Source of the DNA: Alphaproteobacteria bacterium
Lineage (GTDB): Bacteria > Pseudomonadota > Alphaproteobacteria > UBA9655
Assembly (NCBI GenBank): GCA_019748065.1
Contig: JAIEQB010000031.1
Location: forward strand, 48,366 to 112,365
Length of the DNA stretch: 64,000 bases
Reading direction: 5' to 3'
Shown: piece after piece, positions 35,599 to 44,912 of the stretch
Position numbering within the stretch: the stretch's first letter is position 1
Layout: each line of letters opens with the position of its first letter
Made by a program: the position numbers and the translations under genes
Notes under the pieces: model-generated
The model's input: the letters and a program-made list of their open reading frames with translations, nothing else
What the model was told of the DNA's origin: nothing
The model's database searches: none

Positions 35599-36792
35599 AT
35601 GTATCAACGACCTATTTTTGAAACCCTATTCAAGCGGTTGCAGGAGCCGCGTAACTTCATTCAAGTGCTGTTAGGACCACGTCAAGTTGGAAAAACAACC
35701 TTAGCTGTGCAGTTGAAGGAAGCTTTGTCCTATTCTTCTCACTATGCCTCTGCTGATGAACCTGTTTCCCATGGCTTTTCCTGGATCGAACAGCAGTGGG
35801 AAATTGGACGTTTGCGAGCTCGAGAGGGTAAGAATAATGAAGGGGCTTTGCTCATTTTAGATGAGGTACAAAAAATCCCTCAGTGGTCAAGTATGGTAAA
35901 AAAACTGTGGGATGAGGATAGTCTCCATAATGTAAATTTAAAAGTTATGATCTTGGGCTCATCCACGCTCCTTATCCAATCAGGTTTAATAGAGAGCCTT
36001 GCGGGGCGATTTGAAGTTACTCCTATCTCCCATTGGTTTTTTAAAGAATGCCGTGATGCTTTTGGGTGGTCGTTGGATCAATATATTTTCTTTGGGGGAT
36101 ATCCGGGAGGAGCCAAGTTGATTCACGATGAGAAAAGATGGGCTCGTTATATTGTTGATTCGCTGATAGAGACAAGTATTCTCAAAGATATCATGATGAT
36201 GGAGCGTATTCATAAGCCCGCACTCTTAAGGCAGGTTTTTGAGTTGGGATGTCAGTATTCAGGGCAGATTCTTTCTTTTCAGAAAATGATGGGGCAGCTT
36301 CAGGAAGCTGGAAATGCGAGTACCTTAGCCCATTACTTAGATCTTTTGTCCGGAGCGGGGCTTCTAACAGGCTTATCTAAATTTTCCATTGAGCATGTGC
36401 GTCAAAAAGCTTCCAGTCCAAAGCTTCAAGTCTTGAATACGGCTCTTATGTCAGCCCAGGGAACTGCTACGTTTCAAGAAGCACAACTCGATCGTGAAGA
36501 GTGGGGCCGACTTGTCGAATCAGCCGTAGGGGCGCACTTGGTCAATTCAATGCTCGGAACATCCATGGAACTCTTCTATTGGAGGGAGGGGAACAAGGAA
36601 GTTGATTTTGTAGTGCGTCATGGACAAAAAGTACTTGCCCTTGAAGTAAAGAGCAGCCAAAAATCAACAAGTCTCCCTGGAATGATGAACTTCACAGAGA
36701 AGTTTCAGCCCCTAAAAAAGCTGCTGGTTGGAGGGCAAGGCCTCTCTATTGAAGAATTTCTGCTTACCCCTCTAGAAACATTATTAGGATGA
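35599..36792 (+). CDS. AAA ATPase with DUF4143 domain
   Basis: 397-residue protein of the large AAA_14/DUF4143 class. Walker A is GPRQVGKTT at 26-34 and Walker B LLILDE at 83-88, with a sensor-like VMILGSST and an arginine-finger-like LAGRFE. The C-terminal part has a PD-(D/E)XK-like fold signature, NKEVDFVVRHGQKVLALEVKSS. Such ATPases are abundant in symbionts and accessory DNA and their function is not established. It is monocistronic and preceded by a palindromic operator. GGAGCG precedes the ATG. Confidence 0.88.
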   Translation: MYQRPIFETLFKRLQEPRNFIQVLLGPRQVGKTTLAVQLKEALSYSSHYASADEPVSHGFSWIEQQWEIGRLRAREGKNNEGALLILDEVQKIPQWSSMVKKLWDEDSLHNVNLKVMILGSSTLLIQSGLIESLAGRFEVTPISHWFFKECRDAFGWSLDQYIFFGGYPGGAKLIHDEKRWARYIVDSLIETSILKDIMMMERIHKPALLRQVFELGCQYSGQILSFQKMMGQLQEAGNASTLAHYLDLLSGAGLLTGLSKFSIEHVRQKASSPKLQVLNTALMSAQGTATFQEAQLDREEWGRLVESAVGAHLVNSMLGTSMELFYWREGNKEVDFVVRHGQKVLALEVKSSQKSTSLPGMMNFTEKFQPLKKLLVGGQGLSIEEFLLTPLETLLG

Positions 36793-36862
36793 ACACGGAT
36801 AAATTGAGCTTTACCTTAAATTAACTTTTCTCTGTTAAAATAACTTAAGATGGGGAGAGAAG

Positions 36863-37243
36863 ATGATTCTATTCTTTGCGTTTTTATTTTTTGTTTTGGC
36901 TCTTATTGCGGGCCTTTTGGGCTTTACTGATGTAATGGTGTCCTCTGCTGAGGTTGCGCAAATATTATTCTTCATTTTCCTTGTTCTATTTATCTTTTCA
37001 CTTGTGCTTTTTATCTTGCGAAAAATGGGCGAGGCGATTTTCTATACCTTAAAGGGAGGAACGAATATGCTTGCTTGGATTTTTACCTTCTTCATTGTGG
37101 CTATTATAGCTGGTCTTTTGGGCTTTACAGGCATTATGGCAACAGCAGCTGGAGTTGCAAAAATTCTCTTTTATATTTTCATTGTCCTTTTTGTGGTTTC
37201 CGTTGTTGTTCAATTGTTTCAAAGTTCGAAAAGGGATAGATAA
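36863..37243 (+). CDS. Tandem DUF1328 small membrane protein
   Basis: 126 residues consisting of two similar units. Each is a DUF1328/YtjA-type pair of membrane helices: [20 protein letters not shown]...[15 protein letters not shown] and [20 protein letters not shown]...[15 protein letters not shown]. Members of this family are normally single units of 50-60 residues. An internal ATG at 37067 has the strong site AAGGGAGGA six bases upstream, so a separate 58-residue second protein may also be made. This looks like two tandem genes whose separating stop was lost. Function is unknown; both ends are in the inner membrane. Confidence 0.85.
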   Translation: MILFFAFLFFVLALIAGLLGFTDVMVSSAEVAQILFFIFLVLFIFSLVLFILRKMGEAIFYTLKGGTNMLAWIFTFFIVAIIAGLLGFTGIMATAAGVAKILFYIFIVLFVVSVVVQLFQSSKRDR

Positions 37244-37325
37244 TCAATTCTTTTTTGAAATTTCTTGCATCTCGCAGCTAACCTTATTAGGTTAGTCCCA
37301 AACAAGCCTGGGCAAGTGATTTGGA

Positions 37326-38537
37326 ATGGATTATCCATCATTTTTTAAGAAAAAGCTCCAAGATATCAAAGCAGAAGGCCGTTATAGGGTTTTTGCGGAT
37401 TTGGAGCGTTGTGCCAAGGATTTTCCCTATGCCTTTTATTACAACGATGGAAACCCTCGTCGCGTTATCGTGTGGTGTGCTAATGATTACTTGGCCATGG
37501 GACAAAATGAGAAAGTTCTGGAGGCTATGCAAAGTGCTATTGGCCGTGTTGGCGCTGGGGCAGGGGGGACCCGCAATATTTCGGGCACGAACCACTATCA
37601 TGTATTATTAGAGAAAGAAGTTGCCGATCTTCATGATAAAGAAGCGGGACTGATTTTCTCCTCAGGGTATGTCTCTAATGAGGCTTCTGTTAGTTCTCTT
37701 GCTTCCCATTTGCCGGACTGTGTGGTCTTCTCTGACTCCCATAACCATGCTTCTATCATTCAAGGTATTCGCAATAGTAGGGCCCACAAGGAAATTTTCC
37801 GTCATAATAATCCTGCTCACCTTAAAGAACTTTTATCACGCTACCCTAAGGAGAGAGCCAAGCTCATTATTTTCGAGTCAGTTTATTCCATGGATGGGGA
37901 TATTGCGCCTATTGAAGCCTTTTGCGATTTGGCAGAAGAGTTTAATGCGCTGACCTATATTGATGAAGTTCATGCGGTGGGGATGTATGGCTGTAAAGGG
38001 GGTGGTATTGCTCAAAGAGAGGGACAGAGTCATCGATTGAGCGTCATTGAGGGTACCCTTGGTAAGGCCTATGGAGTTGTGGGAGGGTATATTGCTTCAT
38101 CCTCTGATCTTGTGGACTTTGTGAGAAGTTTTGCTTCCGGATTTATCTTTACAACTTCCATGCCGCCAGCGGTTGCCGCGGGGGCTCTGGCTAGTATTCA
38201 GCACTTGAAAACAAGTCAAGCGGAGCGAACAAAGCATCAAGAGAGGGTTGCAAAGGTGAAAAAGCGCTTGATTCAAGCGGGGATTCCTTTTATGCCAACA
38301 AGTTCTCATATTATTCCAATTATGGTAAGGGAAGCCCATCAATGTAAACTGGCCTCCGACATGCTTTTGAAAGAGCATAACGTCTATGTGCAGCCCATTA
38401 ATTATCCAACCGTTCCCCGGGGTACGGAAAGGCTGCGCATCACCCCATCACCTGTTCATACGGATCAGATGATTGACGAATTAATTGACGCCCTTAAAAG
38501 CGTGTGGGATCACCTTTACATTGAATATGCGGCATAA
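37326..38537 (+). CDS. hemA: 5-aminolevulinate synthase
   Basis: PLP enzyme that condenses glycine with succinyl-CoA, the first step of haem synthesis by the C4 pathway typical of Alphaproteobacteria. Landmarks are [35 protein letters not shown] and the cofactor lysine in GTLGKAYG, with C-terminal [16 protein letters not shown]. The length of 403 is standard. A 7-bp hairpin (CTAACCT-TATT-AGGTTAG, 37278-37295) lies just upstream and could be a terminator for the DUF1328 gene or a control element. Two further genes follow at 12-base spacings. Confidence 0.96.
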   Translation: MDYPSFFKKKLQDIKAEGRYRVFADLERCAKDFPYAFYYNDGNPRRVIVWCANDYLAMGQNEKVLEAMQSAIGRVGAGAGGTRNISGTNHYHVLLEKEVADLHDKEAGLIFSSGYVSNEASVSSLASHLPDCVVFSDSHNHASIIQGIRNSRAHKEIFRHNNPAHLKELLSRYPKERAKLIIFESVYSMDGDIAPIEAFCDLAEEFNALTYIDEVHAVGMYGCKGGGIAQREGQSHRLSVIEGTLGKAYGVVGGYIASSSDLVDFVRSFASGFIFTTSMPPAVAAGALASIQHLKTSQAERTKHQERVAKVKKRLIQAGIPFMPTSSHIIPIMVREAHQCKLASDMLLKEHNVYVQPINYPTVPRGTERLRITPSPVHTDQMIDELIDALKSVWDHLYIEYAA

Positions 38538-38549
38538 AGCGAAGAGTAT

Positions 38550-39506
38550 ATGAAAAAATCTAATAAAACCTGTTGGACCATTACCGATGAATTTCCCGGC
38601 ATGAAGAGTCAAGTCATGGGTCTTGCAGAAGCTATTGGTTTGCCAACATTTCATAAAACCTGCAAGAGACGATGGCCTTGGGGGTGGTTGAGCCTCCCTT
38701 GGGGAAATCCTCTTAACCAACTGACTCTAAAGAGTGATCCGTTGACACCTCCGTGGCCGGATCTGGTGATAACCTGTGGAAGGCGCTCAGCTCCTTTCGG
38801 GCTTGCCATTAAAAAACAAAACTCTAAGAAAATATTTTGTGTTCATATTCAAAATCCTTTGTTTAATCTAAAGGCATTTGATTTGATTATTGCTCCTGAA
38901 CACGATCACCTGAAAGGGCCTAATGTTATCTCCACAAAAGGTGCCTTGCATAAGGTTACAAAGGAAAAAATTCAAGAAGGTGTTCAAACTTATGGACACC
39001 TATTTAAGAACTTTCCAAGGCCCTATTGTGTGGTTTTGATTGGGGGAAAGACAAACCATTATGATATGCCCTTGAAAGCTCTTGAGGAACTGATTCAAAG
39101 TATTTTACAAATTCGTGATATAACCCAAGGCAGTGTTTTAGTAACACCTTCTTTTCGTACACCTTTTAGAGATGTTTTGAAAAGGAGTCTTGAGAATGAG
39201 CCCAACGTCTTTCTTGCTGACTTTGAGAAAGTGAATCCTTATTTTGCTATGTTGGGGGTCGCAGATACTCTCTTTGTTACCGATGATTCAGTTAATATGA
39301 TATGTGAAGCTTGTTTTACAGGAAAACCCGTTTATATTTTGCCACTACTCGATCATAAAAATACGAAGCCTAAAAAATTTATTGAGGAGTTGGCTCAAGA
39401 AAAAGTTGTTCGTATGTTTGAAGGAGAAGTTAATTCCTGGACATATAAACCCTTTAATGATACTGAAAAAATTGCGGTTCTTGTCCGCAAAGCAATGAAT
39501 CTATAA
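38550..39506 (+). CDS. ELM1/GtrOC1-family protein (DUF1022)
   Basis: 318 residues of the mitochondrial-fission ELM1 family, which in plants affects mitochondrial division and in bacteria resembles GT-B glycosyltransferases. Markers are WTITDEFPGMKSQVMGLAEA at the start, PDLVITCGRRSAPFGLAIKK, VVLIGGKTNHY, and the C-terminal donor-site-like FVTDDSVNMICEACFTGKPVYI. It has no signal peptide. Bacterial function is not established; the fold suggests nucleotide-sugar use. It is the second gene of the hemA operon, with 12-base gaps on both sides. Confidence 0.88.
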   Translation: MKKSNKTCWTITDEFPGMKSQVMGLAEAIGLPTFHKTCKRRWPWGWLSLPWGNPLNQLTLKSDPLTPPWPDLVITCGRRSAPFGLAIKKQNSKKIFCVHIQNPLFNLKAFDLIIAPEHDHLKGPNVISTKGALHKVTKEKIQEGVQTYGHLFKNFPRPYCVVLIGGKTNHYDMPLKALEELIQSILQIRDITQGSVLVTPSFRTPFRDVLKRSLENEPNVFLADFEKVNPYFAMLGVADTLFVTDDSVNMICEACFTGKPVYILPLLDHKNTKPKKFIEELAQEKVVRMFEGEVNSWTYKPFNDTEKIAVLVRKAMNL

Positions 39507-39518
39507 GAGGAGCTGGTT

Positions 39519-41366
39519 ATGAAGATCAAAACGTTTGCTAATCAAAAACCATGTACTTTTTTTAAAGCTCTTGGTCACCCGATGATCGCAAATCAGCTAG
39601 AAGCGTTGAAAGCAAAGCCTCTTCCTGCAACTTATGATCCTGAAGGCCATTTAGAAGATTTCCTTGCTATGACTGGACTTAAGCGTCCTGAAACAGTGTA
39701 TGTTCAAGCGGTTGAGGCCTTAGATTCCCAGACAAAACTTCTGTCCCATATTAAAGAAGATAAGCCTTTAAAATTATTTATCCTCTCCTTTGATCCGGAA
39801 AAGCATCTCAGTCAAATGAGACATTGGCTTCCTGCTGGCTGTGAAATTACAAGTTTGAAGGATTTGCGTCTTCCTGATGCGATGTTAACAGATCCACAGA
39901 ATTATTTATCCGATCTTAACTTTTCCACCAACTTTGCCTTTTTCCGAGAAGAAGGGGGCTGGCATACTCGGGTAAAAAGCGCCAACTGCTGGGCTAAATA
40001 CGAATCAAAAGACTCCAAGCTTTACGCTATTCTTTTTGATGAGAAAGGGAAAAAGCTGGCTGCCTGGGAGGAAAATATTTCTCCTTCCGTCCATTCGATT
40101 GTGATTGAAAGTAGTGAAGTTAAAAAGCGTTTCAATTTACCCGATTTTACGGGACAACTTTTTCTTCATATCACTCAGACCAAGGGGCATAGCATTGTGA
40201 AATATGCTCTGGATACTTTCCATGACTCGGGCATGCTCTCGGTCACCCATGATGCCAACGCTTGGCCACCAGAATTTTTCTCTGGCCTTCCGGCGCCTCG
40301 TGAAGGTGAAAAGGTCATTCTTTGGCTTCAAAATAGTCACCCGGTTACTATTCCTGCCAAGGGGATAAGTTTAAACCTTATGGGCGATAAAACGGATGTT
40401 TTCTTAGATGAAGAAATTCCTCCCTTTGGTACTTTTGGCTTGGATGTGGCCTCTCTTTTTCCGAACGCAAAGTGGCCGCAGCAAATTGAGCTTCATGCTA
40501 AACACTACTTTGTGCGCCCCCGCTATGAAGTCATTAATGACAAGGGGTATCGCTGCATAGCCCATGTCAATGTGGAACGAGTTGATTTAAAGCCTGACCT
40601 AAAATTTAAGGATTTGAAGGCGGTGTTTGGGAAAGGTTATATTTTGCCGGCTCCATTTTTTGCAACGGACTCCTTTAAAACAACGCTTCTTCCAACGCCT
40701 ATGAGCCGTGATCTTCCCTCCTTGCCTCTGAAGGTTTTAGTGTATGATAAGGAAGGAAATCTAAAGGCGGAAAAATCCCTCGGTAACCTTCCTCGGAGTC
40801 ACCAAGAAGAACTGGTGGTAAGCGACCTAGTTCAATTGGGCCAGGATTATGGACATGTTGAGCTTGTGAACGATTTTGAAGTTGGAGAAGAGACAGATGG
40901 TTGGCTTCATGCTCTCTTCCGCTATGAGCATAAAACGCTTCCTGCTCAAGCAGAGACCAGCTTTGGTAGCCACATTTTCAATACGGCTGTGACCTATAAG
41001 ACTGAGCCCCAATCCTATAAGGGAGGCGCTCCTGGACTGACTACAGGACTTTTCTTGCGGGTTGATGATGACATTGATACCTTTTGTCACCTGATTTACC
41101 CCACTTCAACGCCTTGGCACCCTGTATCCGATACAAAATTGATCCTTTATACAAAGGATGGAGAAGCGGTGACTGAAGCAGCTCTGAAGATTCCTCAAAG
41201 CGGCTCGCGCTTATGGGTTTATCAGGAAACCTTTGATGCTGCCGATCGTGAGAAGGCGCGTGGCGGATATGTTATCATTCAAGATAAAACCTGCCGCCTT
41301 TTTGGATACCATGGGCTGCGTCAAAAAGACGGTAGTTTTAGCCTTGATCATATGTTTGGATTTTAA
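39519..41366 (+). CDS. Conserved-looking protein of unknown function (615 aa)
   Basis: A large soluble protein with no recognised family. It lacks a signal peptide and membrane helices. The first 125 residues look like an alpha/beta unit (FKALGHPMIANQLEAL, PATYDPEGHLEDFLAM, VYVQAVEALD). The rest, from about 150, is mostly predicted beta strands with repeated short aromatic motifs, for example IVKYALDTFHDSGMLSVTHD, LPTPMSRDLPSLPLKVLVYD and GGAPGLTTGLFLRVDDDIDT. Composition and codon use match the neighbours. It closes the hemA-ELM1 operon with GAGGAG before the ATG, so a role linked to the ELM1-type protein is possible. No enzymatic motif is evident. Confidence 0.8.
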   Translation: MKIKTFANQKPCTFFKALGHPMIANQLEALKAKPLPATYDPEGHLEDFLAMTGLKRPETVYVQAVEALDSQTKLLSHIKEDKPLKLFILSFDPEKHLSQMRHWLPAGCEITSLKDLRLPDAMLTDPQNYLSDLNFSTNFAFFREEGGWHTRVKSANCWAKYESKDSKLYAILFDEKGKKLAAWEENISPSVHSIVIESSEVKKRFNLPDFTGQLFLHITQTKGHSIVKYALDTFHDSGMLSVTHDANAWPPEFFSGLPAPREGEKVILWLQNSHPVTIPAKGISLNLMGDKTDVFLDEEIPPFGTFGLDVASLFPNAKWPQQIELHAKHYFVRPRYEVINDKGYRCIAHVNVERVDLKPDLKFKDLKAVFGKGYILPAPFFATDSFKTTLLPTPMSRDLPSLPLKVLVYDKEGNLKAEKSLGNLPRSHQEELVVSDLVQLGQDYGHVELVNDFEVGEETDGWLHALFRYEHKTLPAQAETSFGSHIFNTAVTYKTEPQSYKGGAPGLTTGLFLRVDDDIDTFCHLIYPTSTPWHPVSDTKLILYTKDGEAVTEAALKIPQSGSRLWVYQETFDAADREKARGGYVIIQDKTCRLFGYHGLRQKDGSFSLDHMFGF

Positions 41367-41674
41367 AAGCTTATTTGGCTTAACAACTTAGTTGAGGACA
41401 TGTTTTTTAATAAAACAGTGATATAGGGATAGGTTGAAGTTCTGCTCGAAACTTTTTTTCAATATTATCAAAAATATCTGAAAATTTTTTTCTTGATTAA
41501 AATCCTTAGGTTTTTTAGACTGAACTTATGACATTTAATAAACAGACCATTGAGACCTGTATTCTTTTTAAGCGACCTCGCAAAGCCTAAGTGCGTTCTC
41601 CGCGCCCATTTTGTTGACTTTTTCACATAATCATTACATTTAAAGGTTCTTTACGAATCAAAAGGTAGCTTATC
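41367..41674. promoter_or_regulatory. Gap with possible promoter of the arginase operon
   Basis: 308 bases with no convincing gene. At 41614-41642 lie TTGACT, a 17-base spacer and CATTTA, a reasonable promoter 33 bases before the arginase ATG. A 20-codon frame at about 41528-41590 ends in KRPRKA but has no ribosome-binding site. Runs of T at 41450-41490 could end the preceding operon, but no stem was found there. Confidence 0.35.
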
Positions 41675-42571
41675 ATGACTAAAACAGTATTTATTGGATC
41701 CGCCTCTGGTTGGGGCGCGCAAGTGAGGGGGACGGAAAAAGGTCCCCAGATGTTTCAAAACTCTGATTTTTTGGCGTCATTTCCCTTCCTTTGGACATGG
41801 AAGGAAACCCTCTTTCCCTTGAAAACTGCTGAAGAGATTACCCTGCCTCCCGGGGTTTTAACTCTGCCTTACATTGAGGATATCTGCTTGCGGATCGCCA
41901 ATTCCGTTGAAGAAACCATTAAAAGAGATGAACGTCCCGTTGTGATTGGAGGTGATCATGTGGTAGCGGTGGGAACCTGGGCAGGAGTGACTTATGGTCT
42001 TGAAGCAAAAGAAAAGTTTGGCTTGATTTGGGTGGATGCTCATATGGACGCTCACACCATGGAAACGACACCTTCTCAAGCCTATCATGGAATGCCTTTG
42101 GCCGTTCTCCTTGGGCATGGCGAGCCTTCTCTTGTCAATCTTTTGGACAAGGGAGCCGTCCTGCGTCCAGAGCATGTTTGTCTTATTGGCGTACGAAGTT
42201 ATGAAGAGGGAGAAGAAACCCTTCTTAAACGGCTCGGAGTGCGCATCTTTTTTATGGAAGAAGTTGAGGAACGAGGATTTGAAGCCGTGTTCAAGGAAGC
42301 TCTGACTATTGTGAAAACAAATACAAATGGCTATGGTCTTTCCATTGATTTGGATGCTTTTGATCCTATGGAGGCTCCAGGGGTGGGAACTCCCGCGCCT
42401 CAAGGATTGAAACAAAGGGACGTTTTACCTTCCCTTGTCCAGATTCAAAGTGATCTTGCTTTGAAGGCTTTTGAGATCGTAGAATATAATCCAGACCGAG
42501 ATAAAAATGATAAAACCCTCTATCTTATGCGGGATATCCTTTTGAATCTCTTATCAGCTAAGGGAGAATAA
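41675..42571 (+). CDS. rocF: Arginase
   Basis: Manganese enzyme that hydrolyses L-arginine to L-ornithine and urea. All metal-site motifs are present: GGDHVVAVGTW, WVDAHMDAHT and SIDLDAFDPMEAPGVGTP. The C-terminal EIVEYNPDRD is also typical, and the length of 298 is standard. Agmatinases share the fold, but the downstream ornithine aminotransferase, two bases away, argues for arginase. AAAAGGTAG precedes the ATG. Confidence 0.92.
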   Translation: MTKTVFIGSASGWGAQVRGTEKGPQMFQNSDFLASFPFLWTWKETLFPLKTAEEITLPPGVLTLPYIEDICLRIANSVEETIKRDERPVVIGGDHVVAVGTWAGVTYGLEAKEKFGLIWVDAHMDAHTMETTPSQAYHGMPLAVLLGHGEPSLVNLLDKGAVLRPEHVCLIGVRSYEEGEETLLKRLGVRIFFMEEVEERGFEAVFKEALTIVKTNTNGYGLSIDLDAFDPMEAPGVGTPAPQGLKQRDVLPSLVQIQSDLALKAFEIVEYNPDRDKNDKTLYLMRDILLNLLSAKGE

Positions 42572-42573
42572 AA

Positions 42574-43791
42574 ATGAATGTAAAGAGTTATATTGCTCGC
42601 GAAAGCGTTGTTTGTGCCAATACTTACACGCCTCTCCCTATAGTTTTACACAAAGGAAAAGGATCCTGGCTTTGGGATGTTGAAGGGAAAAAGTATCTGG
42701 ATCTGATGACCGCCTATTCAGCAGTTAGCTTTGGTCATTCCCATCCACGGCTTGTAAAGGCTCTGAATGATCAAGCTCAACTCCTGGCGCTTCCCTCCCG
42801 AGCTTTTTTCTCGGACCAATTGGCTCCTATGATGGAAAAAGCCTGCGCTCTTTCAGGCCTTGATATGGGAATTCCTATGAATACAGGGGCGGAAGCTGTT
42901 GAAACAGCTGTTAAAGTTGCCCGCCGTTGGGGATACCAAGTCAAAGGCATTTCGGAAAATAAGGCTGAAATCATTGTGGCTGAAAATAACTTTCATGGCC
43001 GTACTACAACCATTATTAGTTTTTCAACAGAGCGATATTATCAAAAGGACTTTGGTCCCCTGACATCTGGCTTTAAAGCTGTTCCTTTTGGGGATGTTCA
43101 GGCCTTAGAAAAAGCTATCACGCCGAATACCTGTGCCTTTTTGGTGGAGCCCATTCAGGGGGAAGCAGGTATCATTGTGCCGCCCAAAGGCTATTTGAAG
43201 GAAGTGCGCCGTATTTGTACAGAAAAGAATGTGTTGCTTATTCTAGACGAAGTGCAATCTGGATTTGGTCGAACAGGAAAGGTTTTTACCTTTCAACATG
43301 AAGGCATTCAGCCCGATGGCTTGATTTTGGGCAAGGCCCTTGGGGGAGGGCTTCTTCCAATCTCCCTCTTTTTAGGTCGTCGTGAAATGCTTTCGTTGAT
43401 GACACCTGGCAGTCATGGCTCCACCTTTGGGGGCAATCCTTTAGCGTGTGCTGTAGCCCAGGAAGTCATGAATTTATTGGTTGAGGAAAGATTGGCTGAT
43501 CATTCGGCCAAAATGGGCGCTTATATGCTAGAACGCTTCAAGGAAATTCAATCTCCTTTTATTAAGGAAGTCAGAGGAATGGGCCTTTGGGCAGGTATTG
43601 AGTTTCATGAAAATCATTTGATGGCACGTAAAGTGTGTGAGAAACTGAGTGAAAGAGGAGTGCTCTCTAAAGATACACACGCAACGATTATTCGCATAGC
43701 TCCCCCTTTGAATGTGACGCAAGAAGAGCTGGATTTTGGACTCGATGTTTTTGAAGGTGTGTTAAAGGAAATGGAAAAAGAGAAATCGTAA
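42574..43791 (+). CDS. rocD: Ornithine aminotransferase
   Basis: Class III PLP transaminase that converts ornithine and 2-oxoglutarate to glutamate semialdehyde and glutamate. Motifs are MNTGAEAVETAVKVARRWGY, NNFHGRTTTIISFST, VEPIQGEAGI, ILDEVQSGFGRTGK and the cofactor lysine in LILGKALGGGLLP. The length of 405 fits. It is coupled to arginase; together they turn arginine into glutamate semialdehyde plus glutamate, a carbon and nitrogen supply that suits an amino-acid-rich host cytoplasm. Confidence 0.94.
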   Translation: MNVKSYIARESVVCANTYTPLPIVLHKGKGSWLWDVEGKKYLDLMTAYSAVSFGHSHPRLVKALNDQAQLLALPSRAFFSDQLAPMMEKACALSGLDMGIPMNTGAEAVETAVKVARRWGYQVKGISENKAEIIVAENNFHGRTTTIISFSTERYYQKDFGPLTSGFKAVPFGDVQALEKAITPNTCAFLVEPIQGEAGIIVPPKGYLKEVRRICTEKNVLLILDEVQSGFGRTGKVFTFQHEGIQPDGLILGKALGGGLLPISLFLGRREMLSLMTPGSHGSTFGGNPLACAVAQEVMNLLVEERLADHSAKMGAYMLERFKEIQSPFIKEVRGMGLWAGIEFHENHLMARKVCEKLSERGVLSKDTHATIIRIAPPLNVTQEELDFGLDVFEGVLKEMEKEKS

Positions 43792-43856
43792 GGTCATTTT
43801 ATACTTGATGAATTTTGTGAGGTGCCCTAGGTTGAGGGCGAAATGAGGTGTTTATT

Positions 43857-44510
43857 ATGACAATAACGTGTTCACAATTTCCGAATCTTCACATCATTAA
43901 TCATCCTCTTATACAACATAAAATGACTCAAATGCGAAAGGCAGGTACACCGAAGCACGCCTTTCGGCAGCTCCTTCGAGAAATTGCTCTCCTTATGGGT
44001 TATGAGATTACTCGCGATCTTCCGTTAGGAACAGAGAAAATTTCGACGCCCCTTGCCACAATGAGGTCCCCTGTTATCATCGGCGCAACGCCTGTGATCG
44101 TTCCCATTTTACGTGCCGGCCTTGGGATGGCGGACGGTCTTCTGGAGCTGATGCCAGAGGCGGATGAGGGCCATATCGGCATGTATCGTGATCCCGTCAC
44201 AAAGAAGCCCGTTGAATATTTGGTTAAGCTTCCGAAAGCCAATGGTCGCCTTTTCTTTCTTGTGGATCCTATGCTAGCGACTGGAAATTCGGCGGTAGCC
44301 GGCGTTGAGATCCTTTTAAAGCATGGAGTGGATCCTTCAAAGATTAAGTTCATTTCTTTGGTGGCCGTTCCTGAAGGCGTTACTGTTTTTAATGAAAAAT
44401 TCTCGAATATTCCCATTTATACAGCTGCATTGGATGAGAAACTGAATGAAAAGGCTTATATTGTCCCCGGTCTTGGAGATGCGGGTGACCGCCTGTTTGG
44501 GACGTTGTAG
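43857..44510 (+). CDS. upp: Uracil phosphoribosyltransferase
   Basis: Salvages uracil with PRPP to UMP. Motifs are HPLIQHKMTQMRKAGTPKHAFR near the start, the PVIVPILRAGLGMADG loop, the PRPP site DPMLATGNSAV and the C-terminal uracil site AYIVPGLGDAGDRLFGT. The ATG at 43857 is preferred to the GTG at 43848, which would only add three residues. It lies 65 bases after rocD, possibly in the same transcript. Confidence 0.96.
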   Translation: MTITCSQFPNLHIINHPLIQHKMTQMRKAGTPKHAFRQLLREIALLMGYEITRDLPLGTEKISTPLATMRSPVIIGATPVIVPILRAGLGMADGLLELMPEADEGHIGMYRDPVTKKPVEYLVKLPKANGRLFFLVDPMLATGNSAVAGVEILLKHGVDPSKIKFISLVAVPEGVTVFNEKFSNIPIYTAALDEKLNEKAYIVPGLGDAGDRLFGTL

Positions 44511-44565
44511 ACGCCAGGGTTTGTAAAGGATTTTCATCTTTCATTAACTTAGGAAATCCGTTAAA

Positions 44566-44901
44566 ATGCTTTTCATGAATTTAAGAATGCGTAATTTTCA
44601 AAGATTGAGTCAAAAAGCCATAGCTCCCTTTATGGTTCTCTCTGTGATGGGATATTTTATTTATCACTCGATCCAAGGAGAGAGGGGGCTGTTGGCTTGG
44701 TTCAAACTTCAAGAACGCTTTCATATGGTGGAAAGTCAGCTTCGGGAGGTAATTTTTGAACGAGAAGAATTGGAGGAAAAAGTTCAAGCCTTGCGTCCTG
44801 AAAGCATCAATCGCGATCTCCTTGATCAACAGGTTCGTCAAAAGCTGGGGTACACTCATCCCGATGATGTAGTGATTTTGAGGTTAGATAATTCTGAATA
44901 G
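44566..44901 (+). CDS. Septum formation initiator (FtsB/DivIC family)
   Basis: 111-residue bitopic division protein. It has a short cytoplasmic N-terminus, one membrane helix at about 19-36 (IAPFMVLSVMGYFIYHSI) and a periplasmic coiled coil (about 45-75, RFHMVESQLREVIFEREELE). The FtsB-like end reads SINRDLLDQQVRQKLGY. In the divisome this family bridges FtsL and FtsQ. The first ATG has AGGAAA nine bases upstream; a second at codon 4 is also possible. Confidence 0.88.
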   Translation: MLFMNLRMRNFQRLSQKAIAPFMVLSVMGYFIYHSIQGERGLLAWFKLQERFHMVESQLREVIFEREELEEKVQALRPESINRDLLDQQVRQKLGYTHPDDVVILRLDNSE

Positions 44902-44912
44902 GATCTCTTCAC

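Noticed and set aside
41528..41590. Twenty-codon leader peptide (ending KRPRKA) before arginase as an arginine attenuator
   Set aside because: It has no ribosome-binding site and no convincing alternative stems downstream; only two arginine codons are present.
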